Source: Clostridium sporogenes (GTDB taxonomy: Bacteria; Bacillota; Clostridia; Clostridiales; Clostridiaceae). Taken from it: a DNA stretch of 64,000 nucleotides. Shown one piece after another: positions 26,507 through 34,086 of the stretch. Made by a program: the position numbers and the translations under genes. The notes beneath the pieces were generated by a model. It ran no database searches and was not told the DNA's origin. It saw nothing but the letters and a program-made list of their open reading frames with translations. The stretch lies in NCBI RefSeq assembly GCF_001020205.1, contig NZ_CP011663.1, positions 3,162,001-3,226,000 on the forward strand. The letters run 5' to 3'. The first letter of the stretch is position 1, and every line of letters starts with the position of its first letter.

Positions 26507-27649
26507 TTATTTTTGATAAACAATATTACCCTCAACAATTGTCATGCTAATATTAATGTCTTTGTCAAAAATAACAATATCAGAATCTTTTCCTTTTTCA
26601 ATACTTCCTTTTTTATCATATATATTTATATCTTTAGCCGGATTAATTGTTACCATAGATATAATTTCACATAAAGAAGCATCTATATTATTTTTCATAT
26701 TCTTAATTGCATTATCCAATGTCAAAATACTTCCTGCTAAGGTATTATCCTCTAGTCTAGCAGAACCATTTTTTACAATAACTTTCTGTCCTCCTAGTTC
26801 CCATATACCATTGTTCATGCATCCTGCTCTCATTGAATCTGTAATTAAAATAATCTTGTCTTTACCTTTAATTTTAGTAAGAACATTAATAGCTCCCTTA
26901 TGAACATGAATATTATCTGCTATAAGCTCGCAAGATATATCTGTATTCATAATAGCTCCTATTATTCCTGGTTTCCTATGATTTAAAGGAGTCATAGCAT
27001 TAAAGGTATGAGTAGCACGACTTATTCCATTATCTATAGCTGCCATAGCTTGTTCATAAGTTGCATCTGAATGACCTATAGATAAAACTATATCTGTATT
27101 TTCTTTAATATATTTTAAGAACTTAAAATTTTCATCTTTCTCTGGTGCCAGCGTAATTATTTTTATTACATTCTCATAACCTTTAATAAAATCAAAGCTT
27201 GGATTTTTTATAAAATCTACCTTTTGAGCTCCCTTATATTTTGGGTTAATAAAAGGTCCTTCTAAATGTGCTCCTAAAACCTTAGCACCACCTAAATCCA
27301 TATTCATAGCTTGTTCTATAACATCCAAAGCTTTATATATACGTTCTTTAGCCATAGTCATGGTAGTTGGTAAAAATGAGGTCACACCTCTTTTAGCTAT
27401 AGTATTACTTATAACCTTTATAGACTCTATTTCCCCATCCATAACATCTTTTCCACCTGAACCATGTATATGAACATCTATAAACCCTGGAGAAATATAT
27501 AACCCCTTAGCATCAATAATATAATCATTTTTACTTAAACAAACATTCTCTCTATCTAATATGTCGATTATTTTTTTTTCAAATAATAATACTTTATTCT
27601 GTAATATTTCATTCCCTACTATAATCTTTCCATTGACTATAGCCTTCAT
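26507..27649 (-). CDS. nagA: N-acetylglucosamine-6-phosphate deacetylase
   Basis: 380 residues. The ATG at 27649 is used; the GTG three codons earlier overlaps the murQ stop and GGGGAG is better spaced from the ATG. Amidohydrolase motifs are present: PGFIDVHIHGSGG near residue 57, HLEGPFINP with metal-binding Glu, GHSDATYEQA, HTFNAM and LITDSMRA. It removes acetate from GlcNAc-6-P, giving glucosamine-6-P for NagB. The gene begins one base after the murQ stop, so translation is coupled; an 82-base gap separates it from nagB. Confidence 0.94.
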   Translation of the reverse strand: MKAIVNGKIIVGNEILQNKVLLFEKKIIDILDRENVCLSKNDYIIDAKGLYISPGFIDVHIHGSGGKDVMDGEIESIKVISNTIAKRGVTSFLPTTMTMAKERIYKALDVIEQAMNMDLGGAKVLGAHLEGPFINPKYKGAQKVDFIKNPSFDFIKGYENVIKIITLAPEKDENFKFLKYIKENTDIVLSIGHSDATYEQAMAAIDNGISRATHTFNAMTPLNHRKPGIIGAIMNTDISCELIADNIHVHKGAINVLTKIKGKDKIILITDSMRAGCMNNGIWELGGQKVIVKNGSARLEDNTLAGSILTLDNAIKNMKNNIDASLCEIISMVTINPAKDINIYDKKGSIEKGKDSDIVIFDKDINISMTIVEGNIVYQK

Positions 27650-27650
27650 A

Positions 27651-28544
27651 TTAATCACTCCCCATATCTACATAGCTTTTTAAAGCATAATAAACTCTAC
27701 CTCCATGCTGTTGTAACTTTTCTTGTGCTTTTTCAACTGAAATTCCTGTTTTAATCATAACTATAGCAACTTTGGGATCATAATTACATTCCTTAAGATA
27801 TTTTTCAACTACCTCTAACTCTTTATCTGTTGCCAACATAACTATTTCTTTAACTCTGTCTTTTAGCTTGTTATTTATAGGCTTAACATTAACCATAAAA
27901 TTAGAATAAGTTTTTCCAAGATTAATCATGGCAGTAGTACTTAACATATTAACAATCATTTTTTGTGCAGTACCAGCTTTCATCCTTGTTGATCCCATTA
28001 TAACCTCTGGCCCCAAATCTACAGCTATAGTTAAGTCACATATATTTTTAAGCTTTCCATTTTTACTACACATAATGCCTATGGTTTTACATCCTAGCTG
28101 TCTTCCATATTTCATAGCACTATTTACATAAGTAGTATTGCCACTAGCAGTTATTCCAATTAAAACATCCTTATTATTTACTCCTATTTTTTCTAGATCT
28201 TCTATGGCTAACTCCTCATTATCCTCAGTATGTTCAAGACAATCGCTTATAGCTGCTTCTCCACCTGATATAATGCCTTGTACCAAGAAATCATCAATTC
28301 CAAAAGTTGCAGGACAATCGGAAGCATCCAAAACTCCAATTTTTCCACTTGTTCCACTACCAATGTAAAACATTCTACCTTCTTCCTTTAGAGCTTTAAC
28401 AATAATCTCAACTGCAGAAGCTATATTTTTTTCTTCTTTTTTTATAGCTTTTGCTACTTTTTCATCTTCTTCATTTATTTTTCTTATTATTTGCAAAGTA
28501 CTTAAACTATCTAAATCAACAGTATTTATATTTCTTTCACTCAT
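27651..28544 (-). CDS. murQ: N-acetylmuramic acid 6-phosphate etherase
   Basis: 297 residues of the SIS sugar-isomerase fold. The signature IGSGTSGKIGVLDASDCPATFG (about 61-82) and AGTAQKMIVNMLSTTAMI are typical of MurQ. It cleaves the lactyl ether of MurNAc-6-P to yield GlcNAc-6-P, which NagA takes next. Its presence in a nag operon shows that the cluster handles cell-wall-derived MurNAc as well as chitin-derived GlcNAc. It is tightly coupled to nagA downstream and lies 56 bases after the GntR regulator gene. Confidence 0.94.
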   Translation of the reverse strand: MSERNINTVDLDSLSTLQIIRKINEEDEKVAKAIKKEEKNIASAVEIIVKALKEEGRMFYIGSGTSGKIGVLDASDCPATFGIDDFLVQGIISGGEAAISDCLEHTEDNEELAIEDLEKIGVNNKDVLIGITASGNTTYVNSAMKYGRQLGCKTIGIMCSKNGKLKNICDLTIAVDLGPEVIMGSTRMKAGTAQKMIVNMLSTTAMINLGKTYSNFMVNVKPINNKLKDRVKEIVMLATDKELEVVEKYLKECNYDPKVAIVMIKTGISVEKAQEKLQQHGGRVYYALKSYVDMGSD

Positions 28545-28600
28545 AAGTTCGCCTCTTTTCTCAAGATTAATATAGTTAATCTTTAATAAATATTAATCTA

Positions 28601-29335
28601 CTACTGGAAAACCAACTCATACTTATATATGTCACTTCTATAAATTGCTTTTGTATATTCTATTGGAACTTCATCTTTTATATAAGTAGTTCTTCTAAAC
28701 ATTAAGGCTAAAGCATTTTCATTTTGGTTTAAAAGCCTACATTCGTCCTCATTTAAAATTATAGGTTCTATGGTTTGTTTTGCCTTATTAGGAAAATACT
28801 TGTATTTATTTTTGAAAGTTTCGTACAAAGATTTTCCCTCTATAGTTTGTCTATCCATATCACTACATAAATTATATGGTATCCACACAGTTTCTATAGC
28901 TACTGGTTCACCTTCACTCATTCTTAATCTACTAATTTCAAAAACTTTATTATTATCATCTGATAAGTTTAAAACAGACTTTATTCTCTTTGTAGCTTCC
29001 TTTATTTGAAAAAATAAAATTCTAGTTTCTGTTTTTAATCCTTTATCTTGCATTACCTCACTAAAACTTTTTAGACCAGCTATTTCTTTATTTTCTTTAG
29101 GTTTAGCAACAAAAGTACCCTTCCCCTGTTCTCTATACAATAATCCTTCATTAACTAAAGACATTATAGCCTTATTAACTGTCATCCTACTAACACCTTG
29201 AATTTCACAAAGTTCTCTTTCTGTAGGTACAGCATCTCCAGGCTTTAATTCTTCATTTTCTATCATCTCTTGCAATATCTCTTTAATTTGAAAATGGAGA
29301 GGTACTGGATTTTTTTTAGAAACAATTTTCATCAT
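28601..29335 (-). CDS. GntR/HutC-family regulator, NagR/YvoA-like
   Basis: 244 residues. The N-terminal winged helix (about 10-75) has VPLHFQIKEILQEMI, KPGDAVPTERELCEIQGVSRMTVNKAI and the wing GLLYREQGKGTFV. The rest is a UTRA ligand-binding domain (about 95-240). NagR-type regulators bind GlcN-6-P or GlcNAc-6-P and release nag promoters. As first gene of the gntR-murQ-nagA-nagB order, it is probably autoregulated. A palindromic site resembling the known operators of this group occurs at 29532-29548, nearer to the divergent antiterminator gene. ATG with AGGGATTAG upstream, a weak RBS. Confidence 0.87.
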   Translation of the reverse strand: MMKIVSKKNPVPLHFQIKEILQEMIENEELKPGDAVPTERELCEIQGVSRMTVNKAIMSLVNEGLLYREQGKGTFVAKPKENKEIAGLKSFSEVMQDKGLKTETRILFFQIKEATKRIKSVLNLSDDNNKVFEISRLRMSEGEPVAIETVWIPYNLCSDMDRQTIEGKSLYETFKNKYKYFPNKAKQTIEPIILNEDECRLLNQNENALALMFRRTTYIKDEVPIEYTKAIYRSDIYKYELVFQ

Positions 29336-29531
29336 ATCACTAATCCCTTCTTTGTTTATCTAAACCTTTATTATACTACTTCTTATATTTCCTAATATGG
29401 AAATTCATGTTTTATTTTTTATCTAAATAACAATTTTATAAAAATATAACTGTATTTTTATAAAACTTAAACTTAATAATAAATTTAATATTCAATTTCT
29501 ATTCTTTATGTCATTATATCATTATATTGTT

Positions 29532-29548
29532 ATGTTGTATATACCAAT
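29532..29548. promoter_or_regulatory. Candidate NagR/GntR operator
   Basis: ATGTTGTATATACCAAT, which reads ATTGGTATATACAACAT on the other strand, resembles the HutC-type dre consensus ATTGGTCTAGACCAAT. It lies 120 bases before the antiterminator gene and 197 bases before gntR, in the shared divergent promoter region (29336-29667). Similarity is judged by eye. Confidence 0.4.
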
Positions 29549-29667
29549 TTCTCTTGAAAAATATTTTGTTTGCTTTTATACTATATTATAAAGAGAGTAT
29601 TTGTAATCTTACAAATATATAAATTTAGTTTTCATATAAAATTTATCTATATTTCGGAGGAATTATA

Positions 29668-30525
29668 ATGAGCGGTTTACAAGACAATTGCTATCAGGTT
29701 ATAAAAGTATTTAATAATAACGTCTTACTGGTACATAAAAATAAAGAAGAAAAAATTCTTTTTAGCAAAGGTATTGGTTTTGGAAAACATCCTGGCGATA
29801 GTATACCTTTCGATATAAAAATTGATAAAATATTTACTATACAAAATGAAAATAATTTTAATAACTTTAAATTTTTAATGTCAAATGTAGACAGTAATAT
29901 TATAGGTTTATGTGAAGAAGTGATATCAATGATTTCTGATGAACTAAAGGAACCTTTAAATGAAAAAATACATGTATCTTTAACTGATCATATATCTTAT
30001 ACCATAAAAAGACTTATAGAAAATAACTCTATAGAAAATCCCTTTTTAGTAGAAACAGAAACTCTATACAAAAAAGAATTTGCTATAGCAAAAAAAGCAG
30101 TAAGACTGTTAGAAGATAGACTAAATTTAGTTATTCCTGATGAAGAAGCAGGTTTTATCACTTTACACATTCACTCTGCAAGGAACGAAGGGAAACTATC
30201 TAATACCATAAAATACGCTTTTCTTTCTAGCACTATCATAGAGTTCCTTGAAGACGAACTTAACATAGAAATAAATAAAAGTTCCTTAGACTACGCCCGA
30301 TTTTTAACTCACATAAGATTTGCAATAGAAAGAATTTTAAATAATACACCAATAAAAAATGAACTTTTAACTGCTATAAAAAATCAATATAAAATTTCAT
30401 ATAAATTGGCTAAAAAGGTAAGTAAAATAATAGAAAATGAACTTTCCGTAAATGTGTCCAAAGAAGAAATAGCCTACATTGCTATTCACATAGAAAAATT
30501 CAGAAGTTCTCCTACTAAAAATTAA
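29668..30525 (+). CDS. BglG/LicT-family transcription antiterminator
   Basis: 285 residues, the normal size. Residues 1-60 form the RNA-binding CAT domain (GKHPGDSIPFD). Two PTS regulation domains follow: PRD1 with His108 and His167/His169 (TLHIHSA), and PRD2 with His215 (LTHIRFAIERI) and His274 (AIHIEKF). PTS phosphorylation of these histidines normally couples activity to sugar transport. The protein would bind RAT hairpins and block overlapping terminators. Two RAT-like sequences overlapping terminators lie 0.8-0.9 kb away, in front of the IIA and the IICB genes, and are its likely targets. RBS GGAGG, ATG. Confidence 0.9.
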   Translation: MSGLQDNCYQVIKVFNNNVLLVHKNKEEKILFSKGIGFGKHPGDSIPFDIKIDKIFTIQNENNFNNFKFLMSNVDSNIIGLCEEVISMISDELKEPLNEKIHVSLTDHISYTIKRLIENNSIENPFLVETETLYKKEFAIAKKAVRLLEDRLNLVIPDEEAGFITLHIHSARNEGKLSNTIKYAFLSSTIIEFLEDELNIEINKSSLDYARFLTHIRFAIERILNNTPIKNELLTAIKNQYKISYKLAKKVSKIIENELSVNVSKEEIAYIAIHIEKFRSSPTKN

Positions 30526-30637
30526 GTATCTAATTAATGGATTACTACAAAACTTAATTTTTAAGATATTCTTCATTTCATATAATTTGAAAAATCTTTA
30601 ATATAGAAACAGTAATAAAATTATTGTTGCACTAAAC

Positions 30638-30678
30638 GGCGTAATACTAATATCCATAAATTATACTAGTATTACGCC
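30638..30678. terminator. Bidirectional hairpin between the antiterminator and IIA genes
   Basis: GGCGTAATACTA (30638-30649) pairs perfectly with TAGTATTACGCC (30667-30678), 12 base pairs. The T-tract is weak on either side. Confidence 0.6.
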
Positions 30679-30740
30679 TTAATAGATATAAATTTAGTTT
30701 TATCATTATAAACAAGTTTGCAAATTATAGCTTTACTAAA

Positions 30741-31220
30741 TTACTTAGGAGTACAGGTAAGCAAAATATCCTTTCCAGGCTTAGCATTAAAACCTGTTTT
30801 ATATTGTATATTTTTAACATTATCAGGATTTGTTATTAAAACAGGTGTAATCAAAGAATACCCTTCAGCTTTAATAAACTCCCTATCTATCCTGATAATA
30901 GGGTCTCCTGTTTTAACTTTATCACCTTCCTGTAATAATCTTTCAAAACCTTTTCCTTCTAATTTAACAGTGTCAATACCAATATGGACTAGAAGCTCTG
31001 TTCCATCTTCTAAAGTAATACCAAAAGCATGATTAGTTTTAAATATTAAAGAAATTACTCCATTTGCTGGAGCAACAATAGTATTATCTTCACATTCAAT
31101 AGCAACACCATCTCCTGCTAATTTACTTGCAAATACTTCATCTGGTACTTCTGATAATTCTAATACTCTCCCTAAAACTGGAGCAACAATCTTGTTTTCT
31201 CTCTTAAAAAAACTAAACAT
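30741..31220 (-). CDS. crr: PTS glucose-type IIA component
   Basis: 159 residues of the glucose-specific IIA family. The phosphoryl-accepting histidine is His79 in ELLVHIGIDTV, with His64 (TNHAFGI) as partner. It takes phosphate from HPr and passes it to a IIB domain. The permease encoded divergently at 31911 has IIC and IIB domains but no IIA, so the two make a full transporter. The leader carries a RAT-like antiterminator site and a terminator, as does the permease leader, so the parts would be expressed together. RBS AGGAGG. Confidence 0.92.
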   Translation of the reverse strand: MFSFFKRENKIVAPVLGRVLELSEVPDEVFASKLAGDGVAIECEDNTIVAPANGVISLIFKTNHAFGITLEDGTELLVHIGIDTVKLEGKGFERLLQEGDKVKTGDPIIRIDREFIKAEGYSLITPVLITNPDNVKNIQYKTGFNAKPGKDILLTCTPK

Positions 31221-31288
31221 TTTTAAAACCTCCTAAATATAGATAATACAAATATTACTTACATTTTTATAAAAATTCAAATAAAAAA

Positions 31289-31339
31289 AGGCATAAGTTA
31301 TCTCTAACTTATGCCTGATTCAACAGTTACACGTTTAAT
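31289..31339 (-). promoter_or_regulatory. RAT-like antiterminator site and terminator in the IIA leader
   Basis: On the minus strand CGTGTAACTG, TTGAAT and CAGGCATAAG (about 31336-31303) match the RAT layout recognised by LicT/GlcT proteins: a lower stem, internal loops and an upper CTG/CAG stem. Its 3' half overlaps a 12-base-pair terminator, AGGCATAAGTTA (31289-31300) with TAACTTATGCCT (31305-31316), then TTTTTTT. Confidence 0.75.
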
Positions 31340-31348
31340 ACTTATATC

Positions 31349-31438
31349 AGTATATAATCTAAATCCATTGATGTCAATATATTATAAAAATTTAATTAAG
31401 TATAATATATTGACATTTTTATTTTTATAGCTTATACT
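31349..31438. promoter_or_regulatory. Mirror-image divergent promoters for the two PTS genes
   Basis: Leftward: TTGACA (minus strand of 31377-31372), 17-base spacer, TATACT (31354-31349). Rightward: TTGACA (31410-31415), 17-base spacer, TATACT (31433-31438). The segment between the -35 boxes is a perfect inverted repeat of 16 bases per arm, 31371-31386 and 31401-31416. Both promoters are consensus-like, so control should act mainly after initiation, by antitermination. Confidence 0.8.
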
Positions 31439-31446
31439 TAATTTAT

Positions 31447-31508
31447 CGGCGTGCAACCAACGTTGGGCAAGAGCTGAAAAGGTTATCTATACCTTTTCGG
31501 CTTTTTTT
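31447..31508 (+). promoter_or_regulatory. RAT-like antiterminator site and terminator in the PTS permease leader
   Basis: CGGCGTGCAACC-AACG-TTGGGCAAGAGCTG (31447-31476) has a CGGC/GCTG lower stem, internal loops and a CCA/TGG upper stem. It shares GTGYAAC and GGCAWRAG with the IIA leader site. It overlaps a terminator, AGCTGAAAAGG (31472-31482) with CCTTTTCGGCT (31492-31502), then TTTTTTT. Confidence 0.68.
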
Positions 31509-31539
31509 ATTACAATTTTTTAACTAAATTCATATTTAT

Positions 31540-31735
31540 CCGATGACTACCCTCTCTAATACTCCCATCTTCTTAAAAATGGGAGTAAAGAGCGGCTATG
31601 TCCCTGGATAACGATTTCCCCTAAAGGATAACGACTTCTAATGAGTAAAACTCCTAAGAAGTCTGTTAATAAGCTTTAGTGGGAGTAGAAACTCCCTCTG
31701 AAGCCAAGAACTCTGTTTATAAGTATATTTATTTT
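31540..31735 (+). mobile_element. Hairpin-rich IS200/IS605-like end or relic inserted in the permease leader
   Basis: About 195 bases with no ORF and a base composition unlike the flanks. It has a hairpin ACTCCCAT (31561-31568) with ATGGGAGT (31579-31586), then GGATAACGATTTCCCC and GGATAACGACTTC, an AGAAGTC segment, a second hairpin GGGAGTAG / ACTCCC, and AAGCCAAGAACTCTG. This layout resembles the non-coding end/guide-RNA region of clostridial IS200/IS605 elements from memory; no transposase or TnpB is present. Low confidence in identity, but good confidence that it is a foreign non-coding block between the terminator and the gene. Confidence 0.4.
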
Positions 31736-31739
31736 AAGA

Positions 31740-31844
31740 AATGCATCTGCAGAGTTAATTTTAAGAATTTTCCTTCAATTTCTATTCTTTTGCAATACTT
31801 TTACTTAATAATAAATAAATTCTTAAGTTAATTAAAGATGCATT
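31740..31844 (+). repeat. Long imperfect inverted repeat before the PTS permease gene
   Basis: AATGCATCT...TTAATT...AAGAATTT (31740-31770) is complementary, with gaps, to AAATTCTTAAG...AATTAAAGATGCATT (31817-31844). It could form a large stem in the mRNA leader or mark the ends of an inserted segment. Confidence 0.5.
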
Positions 31845-31910
31845 CTACTAAAAATATCTATACAAGTTAAATGGAAATATATTATTAAACGTATATTAGG
31901 AGGTATAAAC

Positions 31911-33353
31911 ATGGCAAAAAACAGTAAAATTTTATCAAAAGTTCAAAAGTTAGGTAAGTCTCTTATGACTCCTATAGCTGTATTGCCAGCAGCTGCCCTA
32001 CTTCTTAGACTAGGACAGCCTGATATTTGGAGTTGGGTTGGTTCTTTACCAAGCGGTATTCCTTGGATGTCTTCAGCTGGATCTGCTATTTTTGATAACT
32101 TATCCCTTATTTTTGCTATAGGTATAGCTGTAGGATTAGCAGAGGAAAATAATGGTGTAGCTGCAATTTCCGCTACTGTTGGCTACCTTGTGCTAACAAA
32201 TGTTTCTTTAAAATTTGATGATACCATTAATATGGGAGTTTTATCCGGCATAATTGTAGGTATATTATCTGCATCACTTTATAATAAGTATAAAAATATT
32301 AAACTTCCAGATTATCTAGGTTTCTTTGGAGGAAAACGTTTTGTTCCAATTATAACTTCTTTATACTCTTTAATTTTAGGTATTATATCAGGATTTGTGT
32401 GGCCTCCGATTCAAAATGTTATAAATAATTTTGGTAATGCAGTTGCAGGAGCAGGTGCAATTGGAGCATTTTTCTTTGGATTATTTAATAGACTTTTGAT
32501 TCCAACTGGATTACACCATATTATGAATACAATATTTTGGTTCCAATTTGGTACATTTAAAAATTCAGCAGGTAAAATTGCTAATGGAGATTTAAATAGG
32601 TTTTTCGCTGGGGATCCTACTGCAGGAACTTATATGACTGGATTCTTTGTAATAATGATGTTTGCTCTTCCTGCAGCCTGTTTTGCTATGGTCAAAGCTG
32701 CTAGGGAAGAAAATAAAAAAGCAGTTTCAGGTATGCTTTTAGGTTTAGCATTTACTGCATTCCTTACAGGAGTTACTGAACCAATAGAATTTACATTTAT
32801 GTTTATTTCTCCTGTTCTCTATGCAATACATGCTTTGTTAACTGGTATATCTTTAGCCCTTACATCAGCTTTAGGAATAAAATGCGGATTTGGATTTTCT
32901 GCCAGCCTTATAGATTATGGTCTTAATTTTGGTATATCAACTAAGCCACTATTTATAATTCCCATAGGTTTAATATTTGCAGCAATATACTACTTTTTAT
33001 TCTTATTCTTTATAAAAAAATTCAATTTACCTACACCAGGAAGGGAATTAAATTCAGAAGTTAATACAAATATCAATGTTGATACACCTAAAAAAAGTGG
33101 ACATTCTAAATTGGAGGATAAAGCTAAAGAAATTCTTAAAGCTATCGGTAATTCTGAAAACATTGATTCTATAGATGCTTGTGTAACTAGAATACGTCTT
33201 GTTGTTTTTGACGGAAGTAAGATAGATGAAGCTAAACTAAAAAAACTAGGAGCTAATGGAATTATGAAACTTGATGAAAAAAATATTCAAATAGTAGTTG
33301 GTACTATTGCTGATCCTTTAGTATCTCAAATGAAACTATTAATGAAAAAATAA
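31911..33353 (+). CDS. nagE: PTS N-acetylglucosamine/glucose-type permease, IIC-IIB
   Basis: 480 residues. The IIC domain (about 1-365) opens KLGKSLMTPIAVLPAAALL and contains FNRLLIPTGLHHIMN and GVTEPIEFTFMF, the substrate-channel motifs of the glucose/GlcNAc family. The IIB domain (about 400-480) has the phospho-cysteine in DACVTRIRL, near residue 424. No IIA domain is fused, but the IIA gene lies divergently. It imports and phosphorylates the sugar. GlcNAc is the likely substrate given nagA, nagB, murQ and chitinase nearby, but glucose cannot be excluded. RBS AGGAGGT. The unusually long (about 460-base) leader contains a RAT/terminator and a foreign-looking block. Confidence 0.85.
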   Translation: MAKNSKILSKVQKLGKSLMTPIAVLPAAALLLRLGQPDIWSWVGSLPSGIPWMSSAGSAIFDNLSLIFAIGIAVGLAEENNGVAAISATVGYLVLTNVSLKFDDTINMGVLSGIIVGILSASLYNKYKNIKLPDYLGFFGGKRFVPIITSLYSLILGIISGFVWPPIQNVINNFGNAVAGAGAIGAFFFGLFNRLLIPTGLHHIMNTIFWFQFGTFKNSAGKIANGDLNRFFAGDPTAGTYMTGFFVIMMFALPAACFAMVKAAREENKKAVSGMLLGLAFTAFLTGVTEPIEFTFMFISPVLYAIHALLTGISLALTSALGIKCGFGFSASLIDYGLNFGISTKPLFIIPIGLIFAAIYYFLFLFFIKKFNLPTPGRELNSEVNTNINVDTPKKSGHSKLEDKAKEILKAIGNSENIDSIDACVTRIRLVVFDGSKIDEAKLKKLGANGIMKLDEKNIQIVVGTIADPLVSQMKLLMKK

Positions 33354-33391
33354 ATTGCTTTATAACTTAAACTATATTCCTTATATAACTT

Positions 33392-33433
33392 AAAAGCCTA
33401 CAAATATATGAATATTTATATTTGTAGGCTTTT
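33392..33433. terminator. Terminator after the PTS permease gene
   Basis: AAAAGCCTACAAATATA (33392-33408) pairs with TATATTTGTAGGCTTTT (33417-33433), 17 base pairs, T-run follows. Confidence 0.88.
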
Positions 33434-33538
33434 ATTTATAATTATTTATTACTTAAAATACTGTCATAAATTACTTTATAGCTTAATTTTATATAATACT
33501 TTGGTTTTTTATTATTCCAATCTATATATATTTACCTA

Positions 33539-33799
33539 AGATATATCTTTTCAAATAGTTTTTTGTTTTACCCCTAAATATTATAATAAATACATATGAA
33601 TCTATAAATTCAAACAAGTCTTCAACCTGCATCTTAAAATTTTAGCAATATGCATAACAAGTTTTAGGAAAGGATTATATTTTCCGTTTTCAAGATGCAC
33701 AATAGTTTCCCCTCTAACTCTTATTAAATCAGCTAATTCCCTTTGCTTCATATTTGTCTTTTCTCTGAACTCTTTTAAATTGGTTTTTAAAAGAGCCAT
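33539..33799 (-). pseudogene. Small XRE-family HTH regulator, probably frameshifted
   Basis: The open frame (73 residues from a TTG at 33823, or 65 from the ATG at 33799) has a clear HTH_3 domain: LKEFREKTNMKQRELADLI, then an ENGKYNP turn and MHIAKIL. It ends abruptly at 33602 as RCRLKTCLNL. At the TTTT run near 33641, one extra T would restore the expected family ending, FKMQVEDLFEF, and extend the protein to a stop near 33539. A one-base deletion is thus likely, or a sequencing error. Even truncated, the DNA-binding helices are complete, so it may retain partial function. It is divergent from the MATE gene at 34087. Confidence 0.55.
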
Positions 33800-33881
33800 C
33801 TTACAAAAATGTATCTTTTCCAACTTATCCCATTGAATTCAAAATTAGCTTTTTTATAATAGAGCAATATAAATTAAAATA

Positions 33882-33969
33882 ATCCTTTTTTCGTTATTTT
33901 AAATCCCCATATGAGTAGATAATATATACTAATTTTTTATACAATCGATACAGATACTCATTATTAAAT
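33882..33969. repeat. 88-base dispersed repeat, copy B (upstream of a MATE exporter)
   Basis: Gap-free match to 20347-20434 with six differences. It ends 117 bases before the MATE start. Directly after it are GGATATATCC, a very strong AAAGGAGGT (33997-34005), and a three-codon ORF at 34016-34027, then the true RBS and ATG of the exporter. Confidence 0.8.
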
Positions 33970-34086
33970 CCCTTGGAGGATATATCCATTGATATTAAAG
34001 GAGGTAGATAAAAATATGATCAATTAATCACAAAATTATTAGTACTCACTATCATAAAAAATAATTTTAAAAAAGGAAGGATATAT

